A program made the translations under genes and the position numbers. A stretch of DNA of 64,000 nucleotides from Cyanobium sp. CZS48M (lineage in GTDB: Bacteria; Cyanobacteriota; Cyanobacteriia; PCC-6307; Cyanobiaceae): NCBI GenBank assembly GCA_030373145.1, contig JAUCZK010000001.1, positions 124,001 to 188,000 of the forward strand. The letters are read 5' to 3'. Numbering within the stretch: position 1 is the stretch's first letter; the number at the start of each line of letters is the position of its first letter. Shown piece by piece: positions 1-7,917 of the stretch. Below the pieces are notes generated by a model. The model was not told where the DNA came from, did no database searches, and saw nothing but the letters and a program-made list of their open reading frames with translations.

Positions 1-40
1 ATCGCTTGAATCGAGGATTGGCGATCGCCAAAAAAAAAGA

Positions 41-70
41 ACCCAGCCTCGAAACAAGGCTGGGTTTTTT
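41..70 (-). terminator. Rho-independent terminator, probably bidirectional
   Basis: A 9-bp perfect stem (ACCCAGCCT at 41-49 with AGGCTGGGT at 57-65) closes a 7-nt loop. It has a T run at 65-70 on the plus strand and an A run at 31-38, which reads as a T run on the minus strand. It lies just past the stop codon of the minus-strand gene ending at 78, so it most likely ends that transcript and may also stop transcription coming from the left. A HIP1 palindrome (GCGATCGC, 21-28) sits next to it. Confidence 0.85.
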
Positions 71-77
71 GTCCTGA

Positions 78-293
78 TCACTCTTTGCCTGGAATCTCCA
101 GACCATTCTTGCTGCCCTTGAGTTCCTTCCAGAGCATGCGGATTTCGTCGTAGGCCTGATCCTGATTCAGCTTGCCGTTGCTCTGAAGGCCGACAATCAG
201 ACCCACGCGATCGGCGAATCGCTCAAGATTCTGGTGAAAGGCCAGCCGCTGGGGGCTCCAGTCGTCGCCGTGGTAGGCGCTGTAAGACTCCAT
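78..293 (-). CDS. Small conserved hypothetical protein (71 aa)
   Basis: A short acidic/basic soluble protein with no signal peptide or membrane segment. The frame is open back to a TTG at 335, but the first ATG is at 293 and gives a protein starting MESYSAYHGDDW, which I prefer; neither start has a clear Shine-Dalgarno. The sequence looks like a small helical protein (LAFHQNLERFADRVG, then a DQAYDEIRMLWKELK helix). It is followed directly by a strong terminator, which supports it being a real gene with its own 3' end. It lies downstream of ftsH on the same strand, 139 bp away. I cannot assign a family with certainty; small proteins of this kind are common in cyanobacterial genomes. Confidence 0.65.
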   Translation of the reverse strand: MESYSAYHGDDWSPQRLAFHQNLERFADRVGLIVGLQSNGKLNQDQAYDEIRMLWKELKGSKNGLEIPGKE

Positions 294-432
294 AGGAGAG
301 CGGGTGCTGCTCAAGAGCTGGACGCGTGACTGCAAATCAGATTAAACAGTGGATGGAGCCCTACGGGACAAGGTTCGGTTAAGAAACCAGTCCCGTGGGG
401 CTCCTTCACCTGCAGGGTCTTACTCGGATTGG

Positions 433-2358
433 TCAGGCCGCAGGCAGCAGTGGTGAGAAACGGTCCTTCTCAGGAATGGGTGTGAACTCGGCCACCACGG
501 CACGGAACTCATCGCCATTGAGGGTTTCCTTCTCGATCAGCATCTCGACGAGGCGGTCCATGCAGTCACGGTGGCTGGCCACCAGGGTCTGGGTGTCGCG
601 GTAGCAGAGATCAACGATGCTGCGCACCTGCTCGTCGATGCGGCGGGAGATCGAATCGGAGACATCGCTGCGGGTCATCAGGTCGCGACCGAGGAACACC
701 TCCTGATTGCCGGACTCCAGAGACATCGGACCGAGGTCGCTCATGCCGAAGCGGGTCACCATCTGGCGGGCCATGCTGGCCACCTGCTGGATGTCACCGC
801 CGGCACCGGTGGTGACCTCGGCGTGGCCGAAGACCACATCCTCGGCCACTCGGCCGCCGAGAGCTCCCATGATGCGGGCCTTGAGCTGGGCTCGGCTCAC
901 CAGCATCTGCTCCTCATCGGGAGCGAACCAGGTGAGGCCCTGGGCCTGGCCTCGGGGGACCAGGGTGACTTTCTGAACGGGGTCGTGGTCCTTCACCAGG
1001 GTGCCCACCAAGGCATGACCCACCTCGTGATAAGCGATCAGGCGCTTGCTGCGGCCGTCGGTGAGGGGTTTGCCCTCCATGCCGGCGATCACCCGATCAA
1101 CGGCGTCATCGATCTCCACAAGGGTGGTGGCCTCCTTGCGGCGGCGGGCGGTGAGGATGGCCGCCTCGTTCAGCAGGTTGGCCAGATCGGCGCCAGTAAA
1201 GCCGGGGGTGCGGCGGGCCACGGCCTCGAGGGACACGTCTTCGGCGAGTTTCTTGTTGCGGGAGTGGACCTTGAGGATCGAGAGCCGTCCTTTGATGTCG
1301 GGGGCATCGACGCTCACCTGGCGATCGAAACGGCCCGGACGCATCAGGGCTGAATCGAGCACATCGGGGCGGTTGGTGGCGGCGATGATGATGATGCCGC
1401 TGTTGCCCTCGAAGCCGTCCATCTCGGTGAGCAGCTGGTTGAGGGTTTGCTCCCGCTCGTCGTTGCCGCCGCCGATGCCGGCCCCGCGTTGACGGCCGAC
1501 CGCATCGATCTCATCGATGAAGATCAGACAGGGGCTGTTTTCCTTGGCCCTCTTGAACAGATCGCGCACCCGGCTGGCGCCGACGCCCACGAACATCTCC
1601 ACAAACTCCGAGCCGGAGAGGGAGAAGAAGGGCACACCAGCCTCGCCGGCGATGGCCTTGGCCAACAGGGTCTTGCCGGTGCCGGGGGGGCCCACCAGCA
1701 GCACCCCCCTGGGGATCTTGGCGCCCACGGATGTGAAGCGCTCCGGCTGCTTCAGGAAGGTGACCACCTCCTCAAGGTCTTCCTTGGCCTCCTCGACGCC
1801 GGCCACGTCATCAAACATCACACCGGTTTCAGCCTCCATGGCGAAACGGGCCTTGGTCTTGCCGAACTGCATCGCCTGGCCGGGGCCGCCGGGCATCGAC
1901 GAGGAACGGCGGGCCAGGAAAATCAGGGAGCCGATCAGCAGCAGGGGGAAGAGCAGGTTGCCCAGGATCCCCAGGGCCGGCGGAGTGCTGCGGGGGGGAT
2001 GGATGTCGAAGCTGATGCCCTGGGTCTTGAGGGTGTTGATCAGCTCCGGTGCCAGGCCGGGCAGATCAACGCGCAGGCGCTGGACGCGGTTGTCGAGATC
2101 CGGGTCGACGGCTTCGATCACGGCGGTGCGGCCCCCATCGAAGATATCGACGGCGGTGACGCGGCCGGCCTCGACGTAGTCGAGGAAGCGGCCGTAGCTC
2201 ATGCGTGCCACCGCGGCGTTGCGTGGGGCCACGGTGTCGGTGCGGCCCTCAGGGGTGAATCGGCTGGCGCCTCCGTTCCCGAGCACCTGCCAGCCAAGGA
2301 ACAGGGCCACTCCGATCGGGAGCAGCCAGAGAGCAAACAGACGCCAGCGCTGATTCAT
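433..2358 (-). CDS. ftsH: ATP-dependent zinc metalloprotease FtsH (FtsH2/Slr0228 type)
   Basis: Membrane-anchored hexameric AAA+ protease that degrades damaged membrane proteins. In cyanobacteria the FtsH2/FtsH3 complex removes photodamaged D1 from photosystem II. The 641-aa protein has a membrane segment near residues 8-26, a lumenal/periplasmic domain, a second membrane segment near 130-148, Walker A GPPGTGKT at about 223-230, Walker B LIFIDEID near 278-285, the arginine-finger region MRPGRFDR near 339, and the zinc site HEVGH at 444-448. The N-terminal domain ([18 protein letters not shown], then [17 protein letters not shown]) closely matches my recollection of Synechocystis Slr0228, so I place it in that subgroup. 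Length is normal for the family. The upstream AT-rich stretch (about 2365-2390) is a plausible promoter region. Confidence 0.97.
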   Translation of the reverse strand: MNQRWRLFALWLLPIGVALFLGWQVLGNGGASRFTPEGRTDTVAPRNAAVARMSYGRFLDYVEAGRVTAVDIFDGGRTAVIEAVDPDLDNRVQRLRVDLPGLAPELINTLKTQGISFDIHPPRSTPPALGILGNLLFPLLLIGSLIFLARRSSSMPGGPGQAMQFGKTKARFAMEAETGVMFDDVAGVEEAKEDLEEVVTFLKQPERFTSVGAKIPRGVLLVGPPGTGKTLLAKAIAGEAGVPFFSLSGSEFVEMFVGVGASRVRDLFKRAKENSPCLIFIDEIDAVGRQRGAGIGGGNDEREQTLNQLLTEMDGFEGNSGIIIIAATNRPDVLDSALMRPGRFDRQVSVDAPDIKGRLSILKVHSRNKKLAEDVSLEAVARRTPGFTGADLANLLNEAAILTARRRKEATTLVEIDDAVDRVIAGMEGKPLTDGRSKRLIAYHEVGHALVGTLVKDHDPVQKVTLVPRGQAQGLTWFAPDEEQMLVSRAQLKARIMGALGGRVAEDVVFGHAEVTTGAGGDIQQVASMARQMVTRFGMSDLGPMSLESGNQEVFLGRDLMTRSDVSDSISRRIDEQVRSIVDLCYRDTQTLVASHRDCMDRLVEMLIEKETLNGDEFRAVVAEFTPIPEKDRFSPLLPAA

Positions 2359-2491
2359 GGCTGAGGGGAATTTTTAACAAGTGTAAAGCGCGCCACCCTC
2401 AGCGGAGAGCTCCCGGCCGCAGCGCCACTGACTTCAGCTTGTCATGGTTGCCCCAGTGTTGCCCCAGCCGCCGGGCCTTGGTGACAGAGCT

Positions 2492-2767
2492 TCAGCTGAT
2501 GGTCAGCCAGGCTGGATCATTGCTGCCCTCGCTGCCATCGAGATCCGGTGCTTCGATCAACAGATCGGCGCTCGGCAGGGTTTCCAGCAGTTCAGGCCCG
2601 CCGAGGCCGTGGGTCCAGATTTCCAGCTCCGCCCCCTTGGGGGCCTGAAAGCTGAGCAGTTCAAACGGGAAAATGACCCGCTCCAGGTAGAACTCACCAG
2701 GCCCGCAGGACCGCAGAATCACCATACGGTCGCTGGTATTGCGATAGCCGCAGGAGAGCAGAGCCAA
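2492..2767 (-). CDS. DUF1830 domain protein
   Basis: A 91-aa protein matching the cyanobacterial DUF1830 family. The recognisable core is a Cys-Gly-Tyr-Arg-Asn-Thr opening, then a segment in which an aromatic-Leu-Glu-Arg-Val (FYLERVIFPFELLSFQAP) leads into an ELEIWTH strand. The function of the family is unknown. The start is TTG at 2767; the same frame upstream reaches a stop at about 2795 with no ATG or GTG, so TTG is the only conventional choice. It stands alone between ftsH and the MacB-type permease, with about 130-145 bp of gene-free sequence on each side in which I see no other feature. Confidence 0.8.
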   Translation of the reverse strand: MALLSCGYRNTSDRMVILRSCGPGEFYLERVIFPFELLSFQAPKGAELEIWTHGLGGPELLETLPSADLLIEAPDLDGSEGSNDPAWLTIS

Positions 2768-2912
2768 GGGAAGAGTTTCAACGGGGTTGATCCACTAAGC
2801 CACCATCCATCCGGGGCTTTGGTCACAGACGGCACCGTTCAGCTTTCTTAAGGTTTTCTTGATCCACTCGGGGTACGTCGCGAGGTGTCGCAGGACACGT
2901 GGCCCTTCGCCT

Positions 2913-4142
2913 TCAGAGGCTCCGCAGGGCCACGATCGGATCCAACCGTGAGGCCCGGCGGGCCGGCACCACCCCGAAGAACAGGCCGATCGACCCCGAG
3001 AGGCCCACGGTGAAGAGCACGCTGCCGCTGTCGATCGAGGCCGGCAGGGGGGTGAAGCGGCTCACCGCCATCACCGTGCCCAGGCCCACGGCGCTGCCGA
3101 TCAGGCCGCCGAGGCTGGCGAGCACCAACGATTCCACTAGAAACTGCAGCAACACATCACCGCTGCGGGCCCCCACCGCCTTGCGCAGGCCGATCTCCTG
3201 GGTGCGCTCGCTCACAGACACCAGCATGATGTTCATGATGCCGATGCCGCCCACCAGCAGCGACACGCCGCCGATCGCCCCCAGCATCAGGGTCAGCCCA
3301 CCGGTGATCGTGCCCACGATCGAGAGGGCGTCCTGCTGGGAGCGCACGGCGAAATCGTCCTCCCGCAGGATGCGGTGGCGCTGGCGCAGCAGGTTGGTGA
3401 TCTGAAATTTTGCGGCGCTGGTGCTGGCCTCGTCGCGGGCCTCGGCGCTGATGAAGGTGAGCACCACCCCGTAGGTGGGGTCACGGCCGCTCAGCTTGCT
3501 CACCATCGTTGAGAGCGGGATGTAGGCGGCCTCGTCCTGGTTGGTGCCGAAGGCGGCGCCTTTGGCGGCCGTCACGCCGATCACCTCAAACGACTGATCG
3601 CGGATGCGTAGGGACTGGCCGATGGCGGGGCCCGAGGGCAGCAGCTTCTGCTTGAGGTCAGGGCCGATCACAGCCACATTGCGGGCCCCCTTGATGTCGT
3701 CGTCGCTGAAGAAGCGCCCCTGGGCGATCTCGAAGCGCCGCACAGGCAGAAACTCAGGCGTGATGCCCGAGACCGAGGCGTTGGAACTGCTCCCTCCCGA
3801 CTGGACCACCGCGTTGATTGTGATCTGGGGGGCGACCCGGCGCACACTGGGCACCTGCTCAGCGATCGCCTCGGCGTCTTCCAGCACCAGGGTGCGGGGA
3901 TTCTCGATCCCCTGGCGGCGGGTGTCGTTGCTGCCAGGCACCACGAAGAGCACATTGGCTCCGAGGGTATTGAGCTGGCCTTCCGCCAGGTTCTGGGCCC
4001 CCTTGCCCACCCCCACCAGGGTGATCACCGAGGCGTTGCCGATCACGATGCCCAGCATGGTCAGGAGGCTGCGCAGCCGGTTGGCCTTGAGGGTGTTGAG
4101 GGCCATCCCGACGGTTTCCGCCAGGGGCAGTTTCGAGGCCAT
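2913..4142 (-). CDS. ABC transporter permease, MacB/FtsX-like family
   Basis: A 409-aa membrane protein of the MacB permease type. These proteins act mechanically rather than as a classical pore, pairing with a cytoplasmic ATPase and often a periplasmic MacA/HlyD-like adaptor to export peptides, lipids or small molecules. Visible: a basic N-terminus with LKANRLRSLLTMLGIVIGNA (first membrane segment, about 20-42), a large extracytoplasmic MacB_PCD domain (about 45-250), then three C-terminal membrane segments with the family hallmark SERTQEIGLRKAVGA near residue 311. The ATPase domain is absent, so this is a stand-alone permease; neither ATPase nor adaptor is in this window. It ends in IVALRSL, typical of the family. 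Confidence 0.9.
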   Translation of the reverse strand: MASKLPLAETVGMALNTLKANRLRSLLTMLGIVIGNASVITLVGVGKGAQNLAEGQLNTLGANVLFVVPGSNDTRRQGIENPRTLVLEDAEAIAEQVPSVRRVAPQITINAVVQSGGSSSNASVSGITPEFLPVRRFEIAQGRFFSDDDIKGARNVAVIGPDLKQKLLPSGPAIGQSLRIRDQSFEVIGVTAAKGAAFGTNQDEAAYIPLSTMVSKLSGRDPTYGVVLTFISAEARDEASTSAAKFQITNLLRQRHRILREDDFAVRSQQDALSIVGTITGGLTLMLGAIGGVSLLVGGIGIMNIMLVSVSERTQEIGLRKAVGARSGDVLLQFLVESLVLASLGGLIGSAVGLGTVMAVSRFTPLPASIDSGSVLFTVGLSGSIGLFFGVVPARRASRLDPIVALRSL

Positions 4143-4202
4143 GGCCGCCAGCAGCGTTCAGAGCCGCATCATGGCCAGCGGCAGCGGCGGCCGGCGTCAG
4201 CC

Positions 4203-5990
4203 TCAGAGGATGGTTTCGCTGCGATCGGCCTGGGTGTGGTTGCGGGCGCCGCGGTGCACCACCCCCTCCCGCACCTCCAGGGTCACGAATTCACCCAGGC
4301 GCAGATCCGAGGTGGCGTTGGCCACACCCACGATCACCGGCACCCCAAGCCGCTGGGCAATCACGGCGGCATGGCTGTCGCAGCCGTCCTCCTCGGCGAT
4401 CACCCCTCGGGCCTTGCGGATGGCATCGAGGTAGCCGGCATTGGTTTCGCGCACCACCAGGATCTCGCCGCTCTCCAGCCGCGCCGCCTCCTCGGCGGTG
4501 GTGGCCACCCGCACCCGGCCGCTGACCGAGCCGTTGCCGATGCCCAGGCCCCGGCCCAGCACGGCGGAGACAATGCCCACCTTGACCAGATCGGTGGAGC
4601 CGCTCACTCCCGAGAGGGTGCCGGCGGTCTGAACCACCAGATCGCCCTCCTTGAGCAGTCCCCTCTCCTGGGCTACACCCATGGCCAGGGTGAAGGTGCT
4701 GGTGGTGGAGGCCTGATGGCCGATCAGCAGGGGATTTACCCCCCAGACCAGCTGCAGCTGGCGGGCCACCTTCACCTCGCTGGTGATGGCCAGGATCGTG
4801 GTGGAGGGGCGGAACTTGCTGACGTTGCGCGCCGTGGCCCCGCTCTTGGTGAGGGGAAGGATGGCGGCGGCCTGGAGCTGACGGGCAATCGTGCTGACGG
4901 CCTGGCTGATGGCGTTGGGGATGGTGGAGGCCATGTGGCTGTCCACCACCCGGCGGGGGTAGTCGCGCTCGATGCGGCGGGCGATGCGGGCCATGGTTTC
5001 CACCGCCTCCACCGGGTAGTCACCCACGGCGGTTTCGTTGGAGAGCATCACCGCGTCGGTGCCATCGAGGATGGCGTTGGCCACATCGCTCACCTCGGCC
5101 CGGGTGGGGCGCGGGCAGCTGGCCATGCTGTCGAGCATCTGGGTGGCCGTGATGATCGGGATGCCCAGGGTGTTGGCCTTGCGGATCAGTTCTTTCTGCA
5201 GCAGCGGCACCTCTTCGGCCGGCATCTCCACCCCCAGGTCGCCCCGGGCCACCATCACGCCATCGCAGAGGGGAAGGATGGCGTCGATCTGATCGATCGC
5301 CTCGAACTTCTCGATCTTGGCGATCACCGGGGTGTTGTACCCCTGGCTGCTGATCAGCTCGCGGATCTCCTGCATGTCGGAGGGATTGCGCACGAAGCTC
5401 AGGGCCACCCAGTCGACCTCCTGCTGGAGTCCGAAGCTGAGGTCCTCCCGGTCCTTGGTGGTGAGCGCACGGATCGAGAGCTGCACGTCGGGGAAGTTCA
5501 CCCCCTTGTTGTTGGAGAGCACCCCACCCACCACCACGGTGCAGTGCAGGGTGCGCTCGGGGATGTCGACGGAGTCGACCACCATTTCCACCCGCCCGTC
5601 ATCGAGCAGGATGCGGCTGCCGGCGGTCACCTCATCAGCGAGGCGGTCGTAGGTGATCGTGGCGATCGACTGGTCACAGCTCACCGCCTGGGAGGTGAGG
5701 GCGAAGGGATCGCCGTTGGCCAGGGTGATCGGGCCGCCTTCGAAGCGCCCCAGGCGGATCTTCGGACCCTGGAGATCCTGGAGGATGCCCACGTGGATGC
5801 CCAGCTCGTGGGCCACCTGACGGATCGTGGCAATCCGGGCGGCGTGTTCGGAGTGGTCCCCGTGGGAGAAATTGAGGCGGAACGTGGTGGCCCCGGCCTG
5901 GATCAGCTCCCGCAGGCGCTGGGGAGACTCCGTGGCTGGACCGATCGTTGCCACGATCTTGGTGCGACGCGACAGATCGGGCTGGGCCAT
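4203..5990 (-). CDS. pyk: Pyruvate kinase with C-terminal PEP-utiliser-like domain
   Basis: Converts phosphoenolpyruvate and ADP to pyruvate and ATP, the last step of glycolysis, in the cytoplasm. At 595 aa it is the long form found in cyanobacteria and some Firmicutes. Visible: KIVATIGPAT at the N-terminus, LNFSHG, the active-site lysine region VIAKIEKFEAID, ARGDLGVEMP and TQMLDSM. A C-terminal swivelling phosphohistidine-like domain (about 490-595) carries GCDSHAAVIAQRLGVPVIVG, where the conserved His is retained. Start ATG at 5990. It is divergent from the MazG-like gene at 6064, so the 73-bp gap between them probably holds both promoters. Confidence 0.97.
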   Translation of the reverse strand: MAQPDLSRRTKIVATIGPATESPQRLRELIQAGATTFRLNFSHGDHSEHAARIATIRQVAHELGIHVGILQDLQGPKIRLGRFEGGPITLANGDPFALTSQAVSCDQSIATITYDRLADEVTAGSRILLDDGRVEMVVDSVDIPERTLHCTVVVGGVLSNNKGVNFPDVQLSIRALTTKDREDLSFGLQQEVDWVALSFVRNPSDMQEIRELISSQGYNTPVIAKIEKFEAIDQIDAILPLCDGVMVARGDLGVEMPAEEVPLLQKELIRKANTLGIPIITATQMLDSMASCPRPTRAEVSDVANAILDGTDAVMLSNETAVGDYPVEAVETMARIARRIERDYPRRVVDSHMASTIPNAISQAVSTIARQLQAAAILPLTKSGATARNVSKFRPSTTILAITSEVKVARQLQLVWGVNPLLIGHQASTTSTFTLAMGVAQERGLLKEGDLVVQTAGTLSGVSGSTDLVKVGIVSAVLGRGLGIGNGSVSGRVRVATTAEEAARLESGEILVVRETNAGYLDAIRKARGVIAEEDGCDSHAAVIAQRLGVPVIVGVANATSDLRLGEFVTLEVREGVVHRGARNHTQADRSETIL

Positions 5991-6063
5991 CGGAAAGCCG
6001 AAGGTTCAGGCGGAAACTACCATCCGGTCCCGCCCCTCTCCTGCCGCCGATGGTGCTGAACCG

Positions 6064-6393
6064 ATGGATCTGAACGACTACCAGCTCCAGGCTCGCTCCA
6101 CCGCCCGCTACCCGCAGGTGGGCGCCAATCCCATCTATCCCACCCTCGGTCTCTGCGGTGAAGCCGGTGAGGTGGCCGACAAGGTGAAGAAGGTCTTGCG
6201 CGACCGCGGCGGCGTGTTCGAGCCCGAGCTGGTGGACGACCTGGCCCTGGAACTGGGCGATGTGCTCTGGTACGTCTCCCAGCTGGCCAGTGAACTGGGG
6301 CTGACGCTCGACGCTGTGGCCCGCTTGAACCTGGCGAAACTGGCGGGACGGGCCAGCCGCCAGACCCTCGGGGGGAGCGGCGATCACAGATAG
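6064..6393 (+). CDS. MazG-like nucleoside triphosphate pyrophosphohydrolase
   Basis: A 109-aa all-alpha NTP-pyrophosphatase of the MazG-like group, predicted to hydrolyse (d)NTPs, often damaged or non-canonical ones, to the monophosphate and pyrophosphate. The metal-binding signature is visible: GLCGEAGEVADKVKK (the E-x-x-E helix) followed by LGDVLWYVSQLA (the E/D helix). I chose the ATG at 6064 because the protein then starts MDLNDYQLQARSTA, the usual N-terminus of the family; the open frame extending upstream is antisense to pyk. The substrate cannot be told from sequence. Confidence 0.88.
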   Translation: MDLNDYQLQARSTARYPQVGANPIYPTLGLCGEAGEVADKVKKVLRDRGGVFEPELVDDLALELGDVLWYVSQLASELGLTLDAVARLNLAKLAGRASRQTLGGSGDHR

Positions 6394-6494
6394 GGGTGGT
6401 GCTGCTGTTGAGGCCTGCACGCGGCTCGCCAGACTGGGCCCAGAAGAACCCACCCGAGCCAGCCCTCAGCAGCCCGAACCACCCGGAGAATCGT

Positions 6495-7013
6495 TTGAAG
6501 CCCAGATCCCTGTTCACCCAAATCGCTCCCCCCTCGAGGGCCCTGCCCAAAGGCCTGGCCCTGCTGCTGGCACTGTTGTTGCTGCTGGCCCCCGCAGCAC
6601 CGGTCTGGGCCCTGGATCTGGCCGTGACGGACATCAGTGTGGAGCCCTGCCCGGCGGCTGATCCCGGGGCCCAGCCGGAGCTGAAGCGCCCAAGCGGGGC
6701 CAGTTGCTACGCCCTGCGCGGCACGGTGACCAATCCCCGCTCCCAGCCGGTGATCGACACGGATCTGTTCGCCGTGATCAGCGACCGCAGCGGGGAACCG
6801 GTGCTTCAGAACCGCACCAGGGTGGGCTCCATCGGTGATGTTCCCCCAGGAGAGTCGAGTTTCGCCCTGCGCCTGGCGGTGCCGGCCGGCACCCCCGGGC
6901 CGCTGATGGTCAGCCATGCCAAGGCCAGGGGATTCAATTCACCTGTACGGGTACGGGCCGGTGCCGACGATGAGCTGCTGCCCCTGGAGCAGGCGTTGCT
7001 CGATCCGCTCTGA
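6495..7013 (+). CDS. Exported conserved hypothetical protein, TTG start
   Basis: A predicted secreted or periplasmic protein of about 172 aa with no recognised family. The frame is open from a GTG at 6396. The stretch before 6495 is not protein-like, whereas TTG at 6495 has a GGAGA Shine-Dalgarno about 6 nt upstream. It also produces a clean signal peptide: a basic N-terminus (KPRSLFTQ), a hydrophobic core (GLALLLALLLLLAPAAP) and a VWA cleavage site. The mature part starts LDLAVTDISVEPC, has a second Cys in GASCYALRG, and reads as a beta-rich domain (AVISDRSGEPVLQNRTRVG, PPGESSFALRLAV) resembling Ig-like or FxLYD-type export domains; a disulfide between the two Cys is plausible. It lies 101 bp after the MazG-like gene on the same strand. 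Confidence 0.7.
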   Translation: MKPRSLFTQIAPPSRALPKGLALLLALLLLLAPAAPVWALDLAVTDISVEPCPAADPGAQPELKRPSGASCYALRGTVTNPRSQPVIDTDLFAVISDRSGEPVLQNRTRVGSIGDVPPGESSFALRLAVPAGTPGPLMVSHAKARGFNSPVRVRAGADDELLPLEQALLDPL

Positions 7014-7031
7014 GCGGCGTGGCCCGGCGCT

Positions 7032-7322
7032 TCAGTAGCTGATGCCGCCCATCAACGATCCACTCAGGTTTCCCAGCAGCCCCTGAACCAGGCTGAGGGT
7101 GATGAAGGCGATGATCGCCGAGAGGTCGAGACCGCCCAGGGGCGGGATCAAACCGCGGAAGGCATTGAGGTAGGGGTCGGTGATCGAGCTCACCGTGCTC
7201 AGCACCGGGTTGCTCCAGTCGAGGTTGGGGAACCAGCTCAGCAGCACCCGCACCAGCAGCACCAGGCTGTAGATGCTGAGGGTCTGGGCCAGCACAGCCA
7301 GGATCTGGCTCAGGATCGTCAT
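7032..7322 (-). CDS. YggT family membrane protein
   Basis: A 96-aa integral membrane protein with two hydrophobic segments flanking the conserved loop SWFPNLDWSNPVL...TDPYLNAFRGLIPPLGGLDLS, the signature of the YggT/Ycf19 family. In chloroplasts and cyanobacteria the family is linked to thylakoid complex biogenesis and nucleoid/membrane association; the biochemical role is unsettled. ATG at 7322 gives the usual MTILSQILAVLAQTL start. An upstream start at 7340 would add only six residues. It lies 31 bp after scpB on the same strand and may be cotranscribed with it. Confidence 0.9.
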   Translation of the reverse strand: MTILSQILAVLAQTLSIYSLVLLVRVLLSWFPNLDWSNPVLSTVSSITDPYLNAFRGLIPPLGGLDLSAIIAFITLSLVQGLLGNLSGSLMGGISY

Positions 7323-7353
7323 GGGCAAGGCCTGAAGCAACTCGACACTGACT

Positions 7354-7863
7354 CTATGCAGCTGGGTTGCCCGTCACCTGGGTGACGGCGAAGGTGCGGT
7401 GGAACTTGTCGCTGAGGCTGATCCAGAAGGAGCGGCCGTCGCTCTGGCGTCGCCGCTCGATGAAGTCCTGGGCCAGCAGCTCCTTGATGTGGTCGTAGGC
7501 GCCGGATCCGCGCAGCTCCACCAGATCCGACTGCAGGATGCGCCGCTTCAGAGCCACCGTCGCCAGGGTGCGCAGGGTGGCGGTGGAGAGGTCCACCGGC
7601 AGCAGCGTCTGCACCAGATCGGCGTGGTTGTCACGCAGCTGCAGGCTGAAGCGTGGCCCGTCCTGGCGGATCTCCAGGGCTGTGTCCCGGTGGGCGTAGT
7701 CGGCCATCAGGGTGATCAGGGCCAGTTCCACGGCGTCGCGCTCGATCGGCTCACTCAGGCCAGCTGAGGCGATCTCGGCCAGCTCGCCCAGGCTGAGGGG
7801 GCGGCCCTTGAGGTAGAGGATGGCCTCAAGTCGGGCCGGAAGGGATAAAGAAGCGCTGGACAT
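7354..7863 (-). CDS. scpB: Segregation and condensation protein B (ScpB)
   Basis: Kleisin-associated winged-helix protein of the SMC-ScpA-ScpB condensin that compacts and segregates chromosomes. At 169 aa it is slightly short. Recognisable parts: LEAILYLKGRPLSLGELAEI at the N-terminus, the RFSLQLRD strand, the second winged helix with LRTLATVALKRRILQSDLVELRGSGAYDHIKEL, and a C-terminal FHRTFAVTQVTG. ATG at 7863. Its partners scpA and smc are not in this window. It is followed by the YggT gene. Confidence 0.9.
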   Translation of the reverse strand: MSSASLSLPARLEAILYLKGRPLSLGELAEIASAGLSEPIERDAVELALITLMADYAHRDTALEIRQDGPRFSLQLRDNHADLVQTLLPVDLSTATLRTLATVALKRRILQSDLVELRGSGAYDHIKELLAQDFIERRRQSDGRSFWISLSDKFHRTFAVTQVTGNPAA

Positions 7864-7917
7864 GCTCCCAGCCGGCCCATCGTTGGCCGCACCGTACCGC
7901 AGCTGAACAGAGCAGGC

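Noticed and set aside
21-28. HIP1 palindrome GCGATCGC, also at about 3862, 35629 and elsewhere
   Set aside because: A common repeated octamer in cyanobacterial genomes, not specific to any feature here.
2447-2466. Direct repeat GTTGCCCCAG twice in tandem
   Set aside because: Only two copies, no structure or partner elsewhere that I could see.
4236-6059. A 607-codon open frame antisense to pyruvate kinase, and similar long antisense frames over ftsH, ilvA, dxs, dnaK, leuS and cobN
   Set aside because: Rich in His, Gly, Ala and Gln as expected from reading the opposite strand of GC-rich genes; no domains or signal, and each lies fully over a confident gene.
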